Shown here piece after piece: positions 1-8,289 of a stretch of 64,000 nt of DNA. Numbering within the stretch: the stretch's first letter is position 1; every line of letters begins with the position of its first letter. Location: contig CAWIZE010000012.1 in NCBI GenBank assembly GCA_963840545.1, positions 80,795 to 144,794 on the forward strand, given 5' to 3'. The translations under genes and the position numbers were made by a program. The notes under the pieces are model-generated. The model saw nothing but the letters and a program-made list of their open reading frames with translations. It had not been told where the DNA came from and did not search any database. Origin of the DNA: JAKAWQ01 sp963840545 (GTDB lineage: Bacteria; Pseudomonadota; Alphaproteobacteria; Acetobacterales; Acetobacteraceae).

Positions 1-66
1 GGCAACGGGACCAGCACCATCATCCGGCCGGACGGATCGGTGGAGACCGTGCCTGCGCCGCACTAG
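1..66 (+). CDS. 3' end of an unidentified upstream gene (partial)
   Basis: Frame 1 is open from the window edge to a TAG at 64-66 and gives 21 residues ending in VETVPAPH. The stop lies 2 bp before the moaD start, so this gene is probably cotranscribed with moaD and moaE. The tail is polar and I do not recognise a family. In many alphaproteobacteria pgsA precedes moaD, but this tail does not look like the hydrophobic C-terminus of PgsA, so no function is assigned. Confidence 0.55.
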   Translation, partial: GNGTSTIIRPDGSVETVPAPH

Positions 67-68
67 AG

Positions 69-323
69 ATGCTGCGGCTTCTTTATTTCGCGTGGCTGAG
101 GGAGCGGGTCGGGCGCGCCGAGGAGGAAGTGGCGCCGCCGTCCACGGTACGCACCGTGGGCGAGCTGATGGGCTGGCTTGCCGCGCGCGACGCTGGGCAC
201 GGAGCGGCCTTTGCGCGGCCGCTGCTGATCCGTGCGGCGGTGAACCAGGAATTCGTGGGGCCCGAGACCGAGCTGGCCGCGGGTGACGAGGTGGCGTTCT
301 TCCCGCCGGTGACGGGGGGGTGA
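69..323 (+). CDS. moaD: Molybdopterin synthase sulfur-carrier subunit MoaD
   Basis: This 84-residue protein is the small beta-grasp subunit of molybdopterin synthase, which as a C-terminal thiocarboxylate donates sulfur to precursor Z (cPMP) in cytoplasmic molybdenum cofactor synthesis. The sequence starts MLRLLYFAWLRERVG, has the expected length, and ends in the obligatory Gly-Gly (PPVTGG) that is adenylated and thiolated. It overlaps moaE by a few bases, the usual moaD-moaE arrangement, which implies translational coupling of the two subunits. The window also holds a molybdenum hydroxylase large subunit at 25.3 kb that would need this cofactor. Identification rests on the length, the GG terminus and the moaE neighbour. 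Confidence 0.93.
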   Translation: MLRLLYFAWLRERVGRAEEEVAPPSTVRTVGELMGWLAARDAGHGAAFARPLLIRAAVNQEFVGPETELAAGDEVAFFPPVTGG

Positions 324-778
324 TGGCGTACGTGGCGGTGCAGGAAGCGGACTTCGACCCGGGAGGCGAGATCGAAAGGCTTGCCGCACGGGCCGGCGGC
401 ATGGGCGGGATCGGCTGCTTCATAGGCGTGGTGCGCGGCGAAGCGGGCGGGCGTCCGATCGCCGCAATGACCCTCGAGCACTACCCGGGCATGACCGAGC
501 GGGCCCTGCGGACGATCGCCGAGGAGGCGGAGAGGCGCTGGCAGCCGTGCTGGGTGAGCGTGGTGCATCGCGTCGGACGGCTCGCGCCCGGCGAGCGAAT
601 CGTGCTCGTGCTGGCTGCCGCCTTGCACCGGGCGCCAGCATTGGCGGCGACCGGATTCCTGATCGATTGGCTCAAGACCAAGGCGCCGTTCTGGAAGAAG
701 GAACACTTCGCCGACGGCTCGGAGGCCTGGGTCGATGCACGCGATACGGACGCGGCGGCCGCGGCGCGCTGGGATTAG
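323..778 (+). CDS. moaE: Molybdopterin synthase catalytic subunit MoaE
   Basis: MoaE is the large subunit of molybdopterin synthase; it binds cPMP and receives sulfur from the MoaD C-terminus to form the dithiolene of molybdopterin. The 151-residue protein has the family core GCFIGVVRG near residue 35, the substrate motif LEHYPGM, VVHRVGRLAPGE in the middle, and the signature KTKAPFWKKE near residue 115 with the catalytic lysines. The start is GTG at 320 or ATG at 323; I chose ATG, which overlaps the moaD TGA. Length matches the family. The next gene, nhaA, is convergent. Confidence 0.93.
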   Translation: MAYVAVQEADFDPGGEIERLAARAGGMGGIGCFIGVVRGEAGGRPIAAMTLEHYPGMTERALRTIAEEAERRWQPCWVSVVHRVGRLAPGERIVLVLAAALHRAPALAATGFLIDWLKTKAPFWKKEHFADGSEAWVDARDTDAAAAARWD

Positions 779-851
779 CGAGCGCTGGGCGGTGGGGCGG
801 CGATTTCGCTCAGGACCGGAGATTGGAACGGAACCTGACCGCTCCAGCGGA

Positions 852-2027
852 TCAGCGGGGCGCCCCCGAATGGCGGGCCGGCCTGGCGCCGCGCAGAACC
901 AGGTAGCCGGCAGTGCCCGAGATCAGCGAGCCGAGCAGCACGGCGAGGCGGACATCGGGGTTGTAGCCGTCCGCCGGGAAGGCCAGCGCGCCGATGAAGA
1001 GGCTCATCGTGAAGCCGATCCCGGTCAGCAAAGCCACGCCGTGCATCTGTCGCCAGCTTGCCCCTTCGGGTAGCGCGCCGAAGCCGAGGCGCACGACCGC
1101 CCAGACCACGGCGAGGACACCACACTGCTTGCCGACGAGGAGGCCGAGCCCGATGCCAAGCTGCACCGGGTTGGCGAGAGCCTTGAGGCTGACATCGGCG
1201 AGGTCGACGCCCGCGTTGGCGAAGGCGAAGGCCGGCAGCACGCCGAAGGTGACCCACGGCTGGAGCTGATGTTCAAGGCGCTGGAGGGGGGATTCGTCGG
1301 CCGCCCGCAACGGGATCGCGAGCCCGACGACGACCCCGGCAAGGGTCGCGTGGATGCCCGATTTGAGCACGCTTACCCAGAGCCAGGTCCCGAGGACCAT
1401 GTAGGGTGCGAGGCGGGACACGCCGGCGAGGTTGAAGGCGATGAGTGCGGCGACGCCGATGCCGGCGAGGGCCAGCGCGACTGCGGAAAGATGCCCCGAA
1501 TAGAACGCAGCGATGATGATGATCGCACCGAGATCGTCGATGATCGCGAGCGCCAGTAGGAACGTCTTGAGCGAAGCCGGCACGCGCGGCCCGAGGAGCG
1601 CAAGGACGCCGAGGGCGAAGGCGATGTCCGTCGCGGTGGGGACCGCCCAGCCGCGTGCGGTATCGGGATTGCCGGCGGTCACGGCAAGAAACGTCAGTGC
1701 CGGACCGGCCATTCCGCCGACGGCGGCCAGAGCCGGCAGCATTGCGTTCGACACCTTCGACAATTCACCTTGGAGTACCTCGCGTTTGAGCTCGAGGCCA
1801 ACCAGCATGAAGAAGACGGCCATCAGCCCATCATTGACCCAGTGGACGAGCGGTTTGGCGATGACGAGGTGGCCGAGCTGGATGGCGACGGGAAGATCGA
1901 GGAGCCGGGCGTAGAGGGGCCCGAGCGGAGAGTTCGCAAGGACAAGGGCAAGAGCTCCGGCGACGCAGATGATTATCCCACCGGCGGCTTCGAGCTTGAG
2001 GAAGCGCTGTAGTCTCGTCGGCAGCAA
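852..2027 (-). CDS. nhaA: Na+/H+ antiporter NhaA
   Basis: NhaA exchanges internal Na+ for external protons across the inner membrane, for sodium and pH homeostasis. The protein is about 391 residues of alternating hydrophobic segments, as expected for 12 membrane helices. Key residues are visible: the adjacent Asp pair in AIIDDLGAI, the Asp in TDIAFALGVL, the histidine in SGIHATLAGVV, and the N-terminal LQRFLKLEAAGGII motif. Two starts are possible: GTG at 2048 has no ribosome binding site, whereas TTG at 2027 follows an AGGAGAGG sequence at good spacing and gives the usual N-terminus, so TTG was chosen. It converges on moaE and is divergent from the next gene. Confidence 0.93.
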   Translation of the reverse strand: MLPTRLQRFLKLEAAGGIIICVAGALALVLANSPLGPLYARLLDLPVAIQLGHLVIAKPLVHWVNDGLMAVFFMLVGLELKREVLQGELSKVSNAMLPALAAVGGMAGPALTFLAVTAGNPDTARGWAVPTATDIAFALGVLALLGPRVPASLKTFLLALAIIDDLGAIIIIAAFYSGHLSAVALALAGIGVAALIAFNLAGVSRLAPYMVLGTWLWVSVLKSGIHATLAGVVVGLAIPLRAADESPLQRLEHQLQPWVTFGVLPAFAFANAGVDLADVSLKALANPVQLGIGLGLLVGKQCGVLAVVWAVVRLGFGALPEGASWRQMHGVALLTGIGFTMSLFIGALAFPADGYNPDVRLAVLLGSLISGTAGYLVLRGARPARHSGAPR

Positions 2028-2190
2028 GCCACCTCTCCTCGGGCGCACGTTGCAGGCATAGCGCGTAGGCGCGGAGATGCGCCCCCGACCAGCCTCCGCG
2101 CCGGGCGATTATAGGCGGTCGCAGGGTCGCGGCCTACCAACCGCGCTCAACTTGGCGTACCCTTCCGTCCGCTGAACGAAGGGAGGAACC

Positions 2191-3159
2191 ATGTTGGACG
2201 AAGAGGCCGGCCTGCCGCTGGGCAATCTGCCTGGAACGCGCTACCCGGATGCTCGGATCGAGGTTCTGGACAAGAGATTTCCTCGCCAGGGAAACGCCGC
2301 GATCGAACGCATCGCGACCGGGTTCCGCTGGGCCGAGGGCCCGGTCTATTTTCGCGACAGCGGCTATCTCCTGTGGAGCGACATCCCGAACAACCGGATC
2401 ATGCGCTGGCTTGACGAGGACGGGCACGTAAGCATCTTTCGCGCGCCGTCGAACCACGCGAACGGCAATACACGCGACCGCGAAGGGCGACTCGTGACCT
2501 GCGAGCACGATCTGCGGCGCGTCACCCGCACGGAGCCCGACGGGCGGGTCACGGTCCTGGCCGAGCGCTTCCAGGGCAAGAGGCTGAACGCGCCGAATGA
2601 CGTGGTCGTGGCCGCCGACGGCACGATCTGGTTTACCGACCCCGGCTATGGGATCGATGGCGAGTATGAAGGCCACAAGGACACCTTCGAGCTTCCGGGC
2701 AACGTCTATCGCTGCGATCCGGCGTCAGGAGCGCTTGCGGTGGTGGCCGACGATTTCGTGCGACCCAACGGGATTGCGTTCTCGCCGGACGGCAAGCTGC
2801 TCTATGTTGTCGATACTGGCATCACGCATGGCGGGCCATCGCATATCCGCCGCTTCGCCGTGGACGCGGGGCGGCTTTCCGGCGGCCGCGTCTTTGCCGA
2901 CAATTTCGCCCCAGGCATGAGCGATGGGGTCCGGGTCGATATCGAGGGCAATGTCTGGTGCAGCATGGGTTGGGGCGATCCGGCCGAGGATGGCGTGCGC
3001 TGCTACGCGCCGGCGGGCGAACTGATCGGCAAGGTGCACCTTCCGGAGGTATGCGCCAATCTCTGCTTTGGGGGGAAGAAACGAAATCGGCTCTTCATGG
3101 CCGCAAGCACCTCGCTCTATTCACTCTATGTGAACGTGCAGGGCGCGCAGACCCCGTGA
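2191..3159 (+). CDS. SMP-30/gluconolactonase/LRE family protein
   Basis: This 322-residue protein belongs to the six-bladed propeller SMP-30/gluconolactonase family, whose members hydrolyse sugar lactones or related esters using one divalent metal. The blade motifs are visible: FRWAEGPVYF with the metal-binding Glu near residue 53, LNAPNDVVVAADGTIWFTDP with the Asn ligand near residue 133, and PNGIAFSPDGKLLYVVDT with the Asp ligand. No signal peptide is seen, so it is probably cytoplasmic. A strong Shine-Dalgarno sequence, GGGAGGA, precedes the ATG. It stands alone, divergent from nhaA, so the substrate cannot be deduced from context; an aldonolactone is the default guess. Confidence 0.88.
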   Translation: MLDEEAGLPLGNLPGTRYPDARIEVLDKRFPRQGNAAIERIATGFRWAEGPVYFRDSGYLLWSDIPNNRIMRWLDEDGHVSIFRAPSNHANGNTRDREGRLVTCEHDLRRVTRTEPDGRVTVLAERFQGKRLNAPNDVVVAADGTIWFTDPGYGIDGEYEGHKDTFELPGNVYRCDPASGALAVVADDFVRPNGIAFSPDGKLLYVVDTGITHGGPSHIRRFAVDAGRLSGGRVFADNFAPGMSDGVRVDIEGNVWCSMGWGDPAEDGVRCYAPAGELIGKVHLPEVCANLCFGGKKRNRLFMAASTSLYSLYVNVQGAQTP

Positions 3160-3615
3160 GCGTGCCTTCCCGCCGGCGTCCCGGTGCCGGCCGGCTCGCC
3201 GGGCAAAGCGGGGCGTGCCTCAAGACCTCGCCGGAATGCCTCGTGAAGGCGCGGCTCAGCCGGTGTCTCGTGATTTGAGACAAGCTTTGATGCCCAAAGC
3301 CGCCGACCGTCCCGCGCCGCACTCTATCTCGGGACTTGGTCGTGGGAGAGGCAACGGGCGAGATGAGCCCGCTCAGGCGCCGCCGCCCTTGGAAAAGCGA
3401 GCCTATCGGCGGCCACCGACGTTACGCCCCCTGTTCCCTGCGTTGCGGCGGACGGTGGGCGCCTCGGTGGCCATCGGACAACGTCCGGTTGCGCACGAAG
3501 CCGGAGCATTGTGCCTCGCTAACCAAATGATAGATATTTACTCCCCGTAAAGCTATGACAGCACTGGTTATGGCGCCCCGCTGCCCTCGCCAGGGCGTTG
3601 GCGGCGGAGCCTGTC
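3160..3615. other. 456-bp gene-free region upstream of the REC-GGDEF-EAL gene
   Basis: I see no convincing gene on either strand between the lactonase stop and the start of the c-di-GMP protein. The short frames here have arginine-rich, shadow-type compositions. The last 110 bp contain the lowest-GC patch of the first 25 kb and a candidate promoter at 3509-3536. The rest shows no repeat or stable hairpin that I could identify. Confidence 0.5.
3509..3536 (+). promoter_or_regulatory. Candidate sigma-70-type promoter
   Basis: TTGTGC at 3509-3514 and TAGATA at 3531-3536 are separated by 16 bp in an AT-rich patch about 80 bp upstream of the c-di-GMP gene. The match is partial and no transcription data are available. 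Confidence 0.3.
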
Positions 3616-5853
3616 ATGCTGCAAGATCGGGTACCGGGGCCCATGCCGCTGATCTTCATCGTCGATGACCTTTCGACCAACCGCCGCATCTATTCACGCT
3701 TGGCGCAGTCGATCGGCGCGCATTGCAAGGTGATGTCCTTCTCTGACCCCGCGCAGGCACTCGCCGAGGCGGAAAAGAGCATGCCGGATCTTGTGATTGC
3801 CGATTTCAAAATGCCGTTGATGGACGGCGCTGAAATGACGCGGGCGCTGCGTCTTCTGCCCGATGGCGGCGAAGTCCCGGTCATCATCATCACGGTCCAT
3901 GACGACTATGATTTTCGTATACTCGCGCTCCGGTCGGGAGCCACCGACTTCCTGCTCAGCCCGGTTGACCATGTCGAATTTCTCACGCGGGCCAAGAATC
4001 TGCTCAAGCTGCGGCGCCAGCAGGTGGTCTTGCGCCGCTGGGCGCGGGCGCTCGAGCGCCGGCTGCAGTCGAGCGAGCAGGCCAAGGTACAGATGCTCCG
4101 TGACAATCACGAGAGGTTGATCCAGGTCATCGACACCGTGCCGGCGATGATCAGCGCGTCCGATGCCGAGGGGCGGCTGATCTTCACCAATGTCTGCCTG
4201 GCACGATTTGCGGGCTCCGATCCCGCAACGCTGGCGGGCCGGGAGTTCTGCGTCCTCTTCGGCGAGGCCCACGCTCAGCGCAACCGCGAGCTCGACGCGG
4301 AGGTGCTGGCGATCGGGGAAGCGACGCCCGAATTCGAGGAGGAGCTGGTCGACTATAATGGACGGCGGCGCTTCTTCATCACCACGAAATCGCCGTTGCG
4401 CAACGCCGACGGCAGCGTGAGCGGAGTCCTGACGACCTCGCTTGACATCACCGATCGCAAGCGCGCCGAGGAACGGCTGCATTATCTTGCCCATTACGAC
4501 ACGCTGATCAACCTGCCCAACCGGACGCTTCTCAGTGAACGGCTCGATGCGGAGCTTGCGCGTGTCGAAGCCGAGGGCGGCATGCTCGCACTCCACTTCA
4601 TCGATCTCGATCGGTTCAAGGCCGTTAACGATGCTTTTGGCCATCATGTTGGTGATCAATTCCTGAAGGTGGTGGCCACACGGCTGAGTGCATCGGTCAG
4701 GGCCAGTGATATCGTCGCACGTCTGGGTGGCGACGAGTTCGCGATCGTCCAGCCGAACATCACGAGCGAGGAGGACGCGATCGCGCTCGCCCGACGTGTG
4801 ATCGACGCAATGCGCCAGCCGTTCTTCTTCGAGCGGCACGAATTGAAGGCGACGGCAAGTGTCGGGATCACGATCTGTCCGCGTGATGCGACGACGGCTG
4901 ATGATTTGCTGCGCAATGCCGATCTGGCAATGTATCGGGCGAAAAGCAGCGGACGGGATGCATATTGCTGCTTTGCCGATGAGATGCGCCGCCGGGCGGC
5001 AGGAATGATGGCGCTCGAGTCCGAGCTGCACCTGGCTCTCCAGAGAGAGGAGTTCGTGCTCTATTACCAGCCGCAGGTCGAGATCGGAACGCGGCGCATT
5101 GTCGGGGTGGAGTCGTTGCTGCGCTGGAAGAGACCCGGACATGGCCTCGTCCTGCCGAGCGAATTTCTTTCGCTGGCCGAAGAGTCCGGACTGATCGTGC
5201 CGATCAACGAGTGGGTGCTCCGCGAATCGTGCATGCAGGCGCGCGCTTGGACCGGGACCGATGGCGCCCCATTGCGCGTCGCGGTTAATCTGTCGGCCGA
5301 GCAGTTCCGCAAGCAGAACGTCAGGGACCTGATACTCTCGGTTCTGGATGAGACCGGCCTCGATCCCGCGAATCTGGAGCTGGAGCTGACGGAACGCGTG
5401 GTCATGGCAAACGTCGAGACGATGGCCCGGGAGCTGCGCCAGCTCCACGACCTCGGAGTCCGGCTGGCAATCGACGACTTTGGTACCGGTTACTCCTCGT
5501 TGACCTATCTCAAGATGTTTCCGGTGCACCGGCTGAAGATCGACCAGAGCTTCGTTGGACCGCTGACCACGAGCCGGGCGGACGCGGCAATCGTGCGGGC
5601 AATTATCAATCTCGCCCATAGCCTCGGCGCGCAGGCGCTGGCTGAGGGGGTGGAAACCGCGGACCAGTTGCGTCATCTCGCCGAGGAGGATTGCGACGAA
5701 GTGCAGGGCTACTACCTCTCGGTGCCCCTGCCCGCGGAAGAGATCGGGATGCTGCGGCAGGCGGGTTGGCTGACCGTTCGGCCGAACGGCGTCGCGCAGA
5801 CACTTGCGCCCGCCGAGGGACGAGCCCTGGCCGCGGGATCGACGGCCCAGTGA
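3616..5853 (+). CDS. REC-PAS-GGDEF-EAL c-di-GMP response regulator
   Basis: A 745-residue cytoplasmic signalling protein likely to make and/or degrade cyclic di-GMP. The domains in order are: a response-regulator receiver (residues ~11-125; acidic pair at IVDD and phosphoacceptor Asp63 in IADFKMP), a coiled linker, PAS (~165-280), GGDEF (~290-450; intact GGDEF at 371-375) and EAL (~470-715). The EAL signature itself reads ESL at 499-501, keeping the metal-binding Glu. The other catalytic motifs are present: NLSAEQF, ELTERV, DDFGTGYSSL, LKIDQSF, AEGVE and VQGYY. ATG at 3616 is chosen because GGAG lies 6 nt upstream; TTG at 3598 is in frame but weaker. No partner histidine kinase lies nearby. 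Confidence 0.92.
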   Translation: MLQDRVPGPMPLIFIVDDLSTNRRIYSRLAQSIGAHCKVMSFSDPAQALAEAEKSMPDLVIADFKMPLMDGAEMTRALRLLPDGGEVPVIIITVHDDYDFRILALRSGATDFLLSPVDHVEFLTRAKNLLKLRRQQVVLRRWARALERRLQSSEQAKVQMLRDNHERLIQVIDTVPAMISASDAEGRLIFTNVCLARFAGSDPATLAGREFCVLFGEAHAQRNRELDAEVLAIGEATPEFEEELVDYNGRRRFFITTKSPLRNADGSVSGVLTTSLDITDRKRAEERLHYLAHYDTLINLPNRTLLSERLDAELARVEAEGGMLALHFIDLDRFKAVNDAFGHHVGDQFLKVVATRLSASVRASDIVARLGGDEFAIVQPNITSEEDAIALARRVIDAMRQPFFFERHELKATASVGITICPRDATTADDLLRNADLAMYRAKSSGRDAYCCFADEMRRRAAGMMALESELHLALQREEFVLYYQPQVEIGTRRIVGVESLLRWKRPGHGLVLPSEFLSLAEESGLIVPINEWVLRESCMQARAWTGTDGAPLRVAVNLSAEQFRKQNVRDLILSVLDETGLDPANLELELTERVVMANVETMARELRQLHDLGVRLAIDDFGTGYSSLTYLKMFPVHRLKIDQSFVGPLTTSRADAAIVRAIINLAHSLGAQALAEGVETADQLRHLAEEDCDEVQGYYLSVPLPAEEIGMLRQAGWLTVRPNGVAQTLAPAEGRALAAGSTAQ

Positions 5854-5908
5854 GCGGCCCAGGTGGGCGGCCCGGCGAGCGCCGCGGTGGGTTACGACAT
5901 CGCCGCGG

Positions 5909-6916
5909 TCAGACGAGAGTGACGCTCCGGGCACGGTTGCGCCGGGTGCGAGGCGCGGGATTGCGTTGCGTCGGGGCACGCGTCTCGGCCGCAGGGTCTG
6001 CACTGCCGCCCGTCGTCCTCGTCATCCGGATGATCTCGCCGCGGAACCGTTGCGCGAGGGCAGACGAGTTGGCCGAGCGTCGCGTCACCAGGTGAATCGG
6101 GGCCAGGAGGCCGGGACAGCCAGTCAGAGGCAGATACCCGATGCCGGCCAGGCCGAGGCGGCGCATCGAGGCCGGCACGATCGAGATCCCCATGCCCGCC
6201 GCCACCAGGCTGAGGGTCGAGGGCAGACGCGGCGCCTCCTGGCTCACGACCGGAGTAAAGCCGGCGGCACGGCAGGCAGCGATGATCGTGTCATGGAGAC
6301 CCGGGCCAGCCGGGCGCCGGTAGAGAATGAACGTCTCTCCCGCCAGTGCGGCCAGCGGAAGGGAACCCGGCAGGTCCGCCACCAGCCGATGTCCGGTCGG
6401 CAGCACGGCCAGCATCGGCTCTTCAAGCACCGGATCGACCACCAGGCCCGGCGTCCTGCCCACGGTTGAACGGACGAATGCGGCGTCGAGCCGACCGTGC
6501 AGCAATCCCTCCAGCAATTCCATCGTGCCGGCCTCTTCCAGCAGCACGGCAACCCCCGGCAGCGATTCACGGAACGCACGCAAGGCACCCGGCACGAAGG
6601 GATGGAGTGCCGCGGAACTCGTGAAGCCGACGGCGAGGCGCCCATGCTCGCCGCGCGCCGCGCGCTGTATCGCTGCGTTCATGCCCTCGGCGCGGGCGAG
6701 AACGGCGCGCGCTTCCTCGAGCAGGGCGCGGCCGGCGTCCGTGGGCCGCACGCCGCGCGGCAAGCGGCGGAGGAGAAGGACGCCGAGTTCGGCCTCCATC
6801 TTCCGGATCAGGCGGCTGAGCGGGGGCTGCTCCATGCCGAGCCTTTCGGCGGCACGGGTGATGTGTTCCTCCTCGGCGACGGCAATGAAGGCGCGAAGGG
6901 AACGGAGGTCGATCAT
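5909..6916 (-). CDS. LysR-family transcriptional regulator
   Basis: A 335-residue LysR-type regulator. The N-terminal winged helix-turn-helix covers residues 1-60 (MIDLRSLRAFIAVAEEEHIT, then AAERLGMEQPPLSRLIRKME), followed by a two-lobed effector-binding domain to about residue 295 with the usual FVRSTVGRTPGL and GMGISIVPAS segments. A basic tail of roughly 35 residues (RTRRNRARSVTLV) beyond the normal end is unusual. The ATG at 6916 is preceded by GAGG and lies 4 bp from a perfect T-N11-A palindrome, so autoregulation is likely. The divergent neighbour is a small conserved protein. A longer in-frame extension to 7177 lacks a family match and was rejected. Confidence 0.92.
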   Translation of the reverse strand: MIDLRSLRAFIAVAEEEHITRAAERLGMEQPPLSRLIRKMEAELGVLLLRRLPRGVRPTDAGRALLEEARAVLARAEGMNAAIQRAARGEHGRLAVGFTSSAALHPFVPGALRAFRESLPGVAVLLEEAGTMELLEGLLHGRLDAAFVRSTVGRTPGLVVDPVLEEPMLAVLPTGHRLVADLPGSLPLAALAGETFILYRRPAGPGLHDTIIAACRAAGFTPVVSQEAPRLPSTLSLVAAGMGISIVPASMRRLGLAGIGYLPLTGCPGLLAPIHLVTRRSANSSALAQRFRGEIIRMTRTTGGSADPAAETRAPTQRNPAPRTRRNRARSVTLV

Positions 6917-6919
6917 GAG

Positions 6920-6934
6920 ATACCTCAAAGGTAT
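6920..6934. promoter_or_regulatory. Perfect LysR-type T-N11-A operator
   Basis: ATACCT-CAA-AGGTAT is a perfect 15-bp inverted repeat containing the T-N11-A spacing typical of LysR-family sites. It lies 4-18 bp upstream of the lysR ATG, covering its ribosome binding site, and about 57 bp upstream of the divergent small gene. This position suits autorepression plus control of the divergent transcript. Confidence 0.65.
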
Positions 6935-6990
6935 GAACTTAGCTCCAATCATGCATTGAGTGACAGCTCTCATCCGCGCATTGGGGACGC

Positions 6991-7311
6991 GTGCCCGAGC
7001 AGGCCCCATCAACCGCAAGAGGATCGAAACCGCGCGGCGTTGCCGGCACGGAGCCGGCCGTTGCCGCGCCGCTGCTGCATCTCCTCTCATGGCTCGCCGC
7101 CCGCCCGCGGACCTACGCCGAGACCATGGAGGCCTGGCGCACCTCCTGCCCGCGACTTTCCGTCTGGGAGGACGCAACGGCAGACGGGCTCGTGCGCCTC
7201 GTGCTCGCGGGCGCCCCGAACCAGGCCGGCGTGCGGGTCGTTCTTACGCCGCGGGGCAGAAAGCATCTGTCCAGGGCGGAGCGTCGCGCGCCGCCATCCG
7301 CTTCGCCCTGA
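6991..7311 (+). CDS. Small conserved protein of unknown function (possible winged helix)
   Basis: A 106-residue protein starting at GTG. After a disordered N-terminus of about 25 residues comes a compact region: LLSWLAARPRTYAETMEAWR, CPRLSVWEDA, DGLVRLV and VVLTPRGRKHL. The last segment resembles the wing-and-turn ending of small winged-helix proteins. I believe this is a real, conserved alphaproteobacterial protein because of its non-shadow composition and its position, divergent from lysR across a palindromic operator and 27 bp ahead of the methyltransferase. No function is known to me. It may be cotranscribed with the methyltransferase gene. Confidence 0.6.
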   Translation: MPEQAPSTARGSKPRGVAGTEPAVAAPLLHLLSWLAARPRTYAETMEAWRTSCPRLSVWEDATADGLVRLVLAGAPNQAGVRVVLTPRGRKHLSRAERRAPPSASP

Positions 7312-7338
7312 CTGCCCGATCCGTTACGGAGACGAACG

Positions 7339-8109
7339 ATGGACTGGTCCGCCCGGCAATACGTGAAATTCGAGGGTGAACGGACAAGGCCGGTGCGCGA
7401 CCTGCTCGTCGCGCTGCCGGAGGGCGCCGTCAGCCGCGCCGTCGATCTCGGCTGTGGCCCGGGAAACTCGACCGCGCTGCTCGCCGCTGCCTTCCCCGCA
7501 GCCGAGATCGACGGAATCGACAGCTCTCCGGACATGATCGAGGCCGCGCGGCGCCGCCTGCCGGCGGTGCGGTTCGCGCTCGCCGGCATCGAGACATGGG
7601 AGGACGCGGGGCCCTGGGACGTGGTGCTGGCCAATGCTGTCCTGCAATGGCTGCCCGCTCACGCGAGGCTGCTTCCCGGCCTCGTCGGCCGGCTGGCGAA
7701 GGGCGGCAGTCTGGCCGTGCAGATGCCGGACAATCTCGACGAGCCGGCGCACAGATTGATGCGCGCGCTTGCCGCCGAGCCGCTCTGGGCCGGAACGCTC
7801 GCCGGCGCTGCCGCGGCGCGAACCGCCCTGCCCGGCGCCGAATGGTACTACCGGTTGCTGCGCCGGCTCTGCCGCCGGGTCGATGTCTGGCGGACGACCT
7901 ATCACCATCCGCTCGCCGGCGGTGCGGACGGGGTGGTGGAATGGCTCAAGGGCACCGGATTGCGGCCCTTTCTCAGCCCGCTCGACCCATCCCGGCGCGC
8001 CGCCTATCTCGGCCGCTATCGGGAACTCGTGGCGGAGGCCTATCCGGCGCTCCCGGACGGGACGGTCTTGCTCCCGTTCCCGCGCCTCTTCATCGTCGCG
8101 ACGCGCTGA
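7339..8109 (+). CDS. tam: Trans-aconitate 2-methyltransferase
   Basis: A 256-residue SAM-dependent methyltransferase matching Tam, which esterifies trans-aconitate, an inhibitory by-product of the TCA cycle. It has the SAM motif I VDLGCGPGNSTALL (~residue 35), an acidic turn IDGIDSSPDMI, the LANAVLQWLP motif IV, and the Tam-specific C-terminal pieces DVWRTTYHHPL and VEWLKGTGLRPF. Length agrees with the family. The ATG lies 27 bp after the small upstream gene, so the two may form an operon. Assignment to trans-aconitate rests on family similarity recalled from the motifs. Confidence 0.9.
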   Translation: MDWSARQYVKFEGERTRPVRDLLVALPEGAVSRAVDLGCGPGNSTALLAAAFPAAEIDGIDSSPDMIEAARRRLPAVRFALAGIETWEDAGPWDVVLANAVLQWLPAHARLLPGLVGRLAKGGSLAVQMPDNLDEPAHRLMRALAAEPLWAGTLAGAAAARTALPGAEWYYRLLRRLCRRVDVWRTTYHHPLAGGADGVVEWLKGTGLRPFLSPLDPSRRAAYLGRYRELVAEAYPALPDGTVLLPFPRLFIVATR

Positions 8110-8203
8110 GGACCATCCGCGGCCGAGCTTCCGCTCGCGAATTGTAGGCCGGGCGCGCGAGCCGGCGTCCCGGGCGCGTGATCCTTCGTGATGCCCGCCC
8201 ATC

Positions 8204-8237
8204 CCACCGCTTGCGCTTGCCCACCGCTTGCGCTTGC
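8204..8237. repeat. Perfect 17-bp tandem duplication
   Basis: The 17-bp unit CCACCGCTTGCGCTTGC occurs twice in direct succession at 8204-8220 and 8221-8237, in the leader 53 bp before the fusion-enzyme ATG. The unit itself contains a repeated GCTTGC. It looks like replication slippage; an effect on expression is unproven. Confidence 0.7.
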
Positions 8238-8289
8238 CCGCCGCTCTGCCAGTTTGCCGGCCCGCCACGGACCCAACGCGACACACCCC

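Noticed and set aside
3694..6003. Very long minus-strand open frame (769 codons)
   Set aside because: It is antisense to the GGDEF-EAL gene, has no domain, and shows the Arg/Pro/His-rich composition of a high-GC shadow frame.
5909..7177. Extended LysR start at 7177
   Set aside because: The extra 87 residues are antisense to the small conserved gene, lack homology, and skip the better start with GAGG at 6916.
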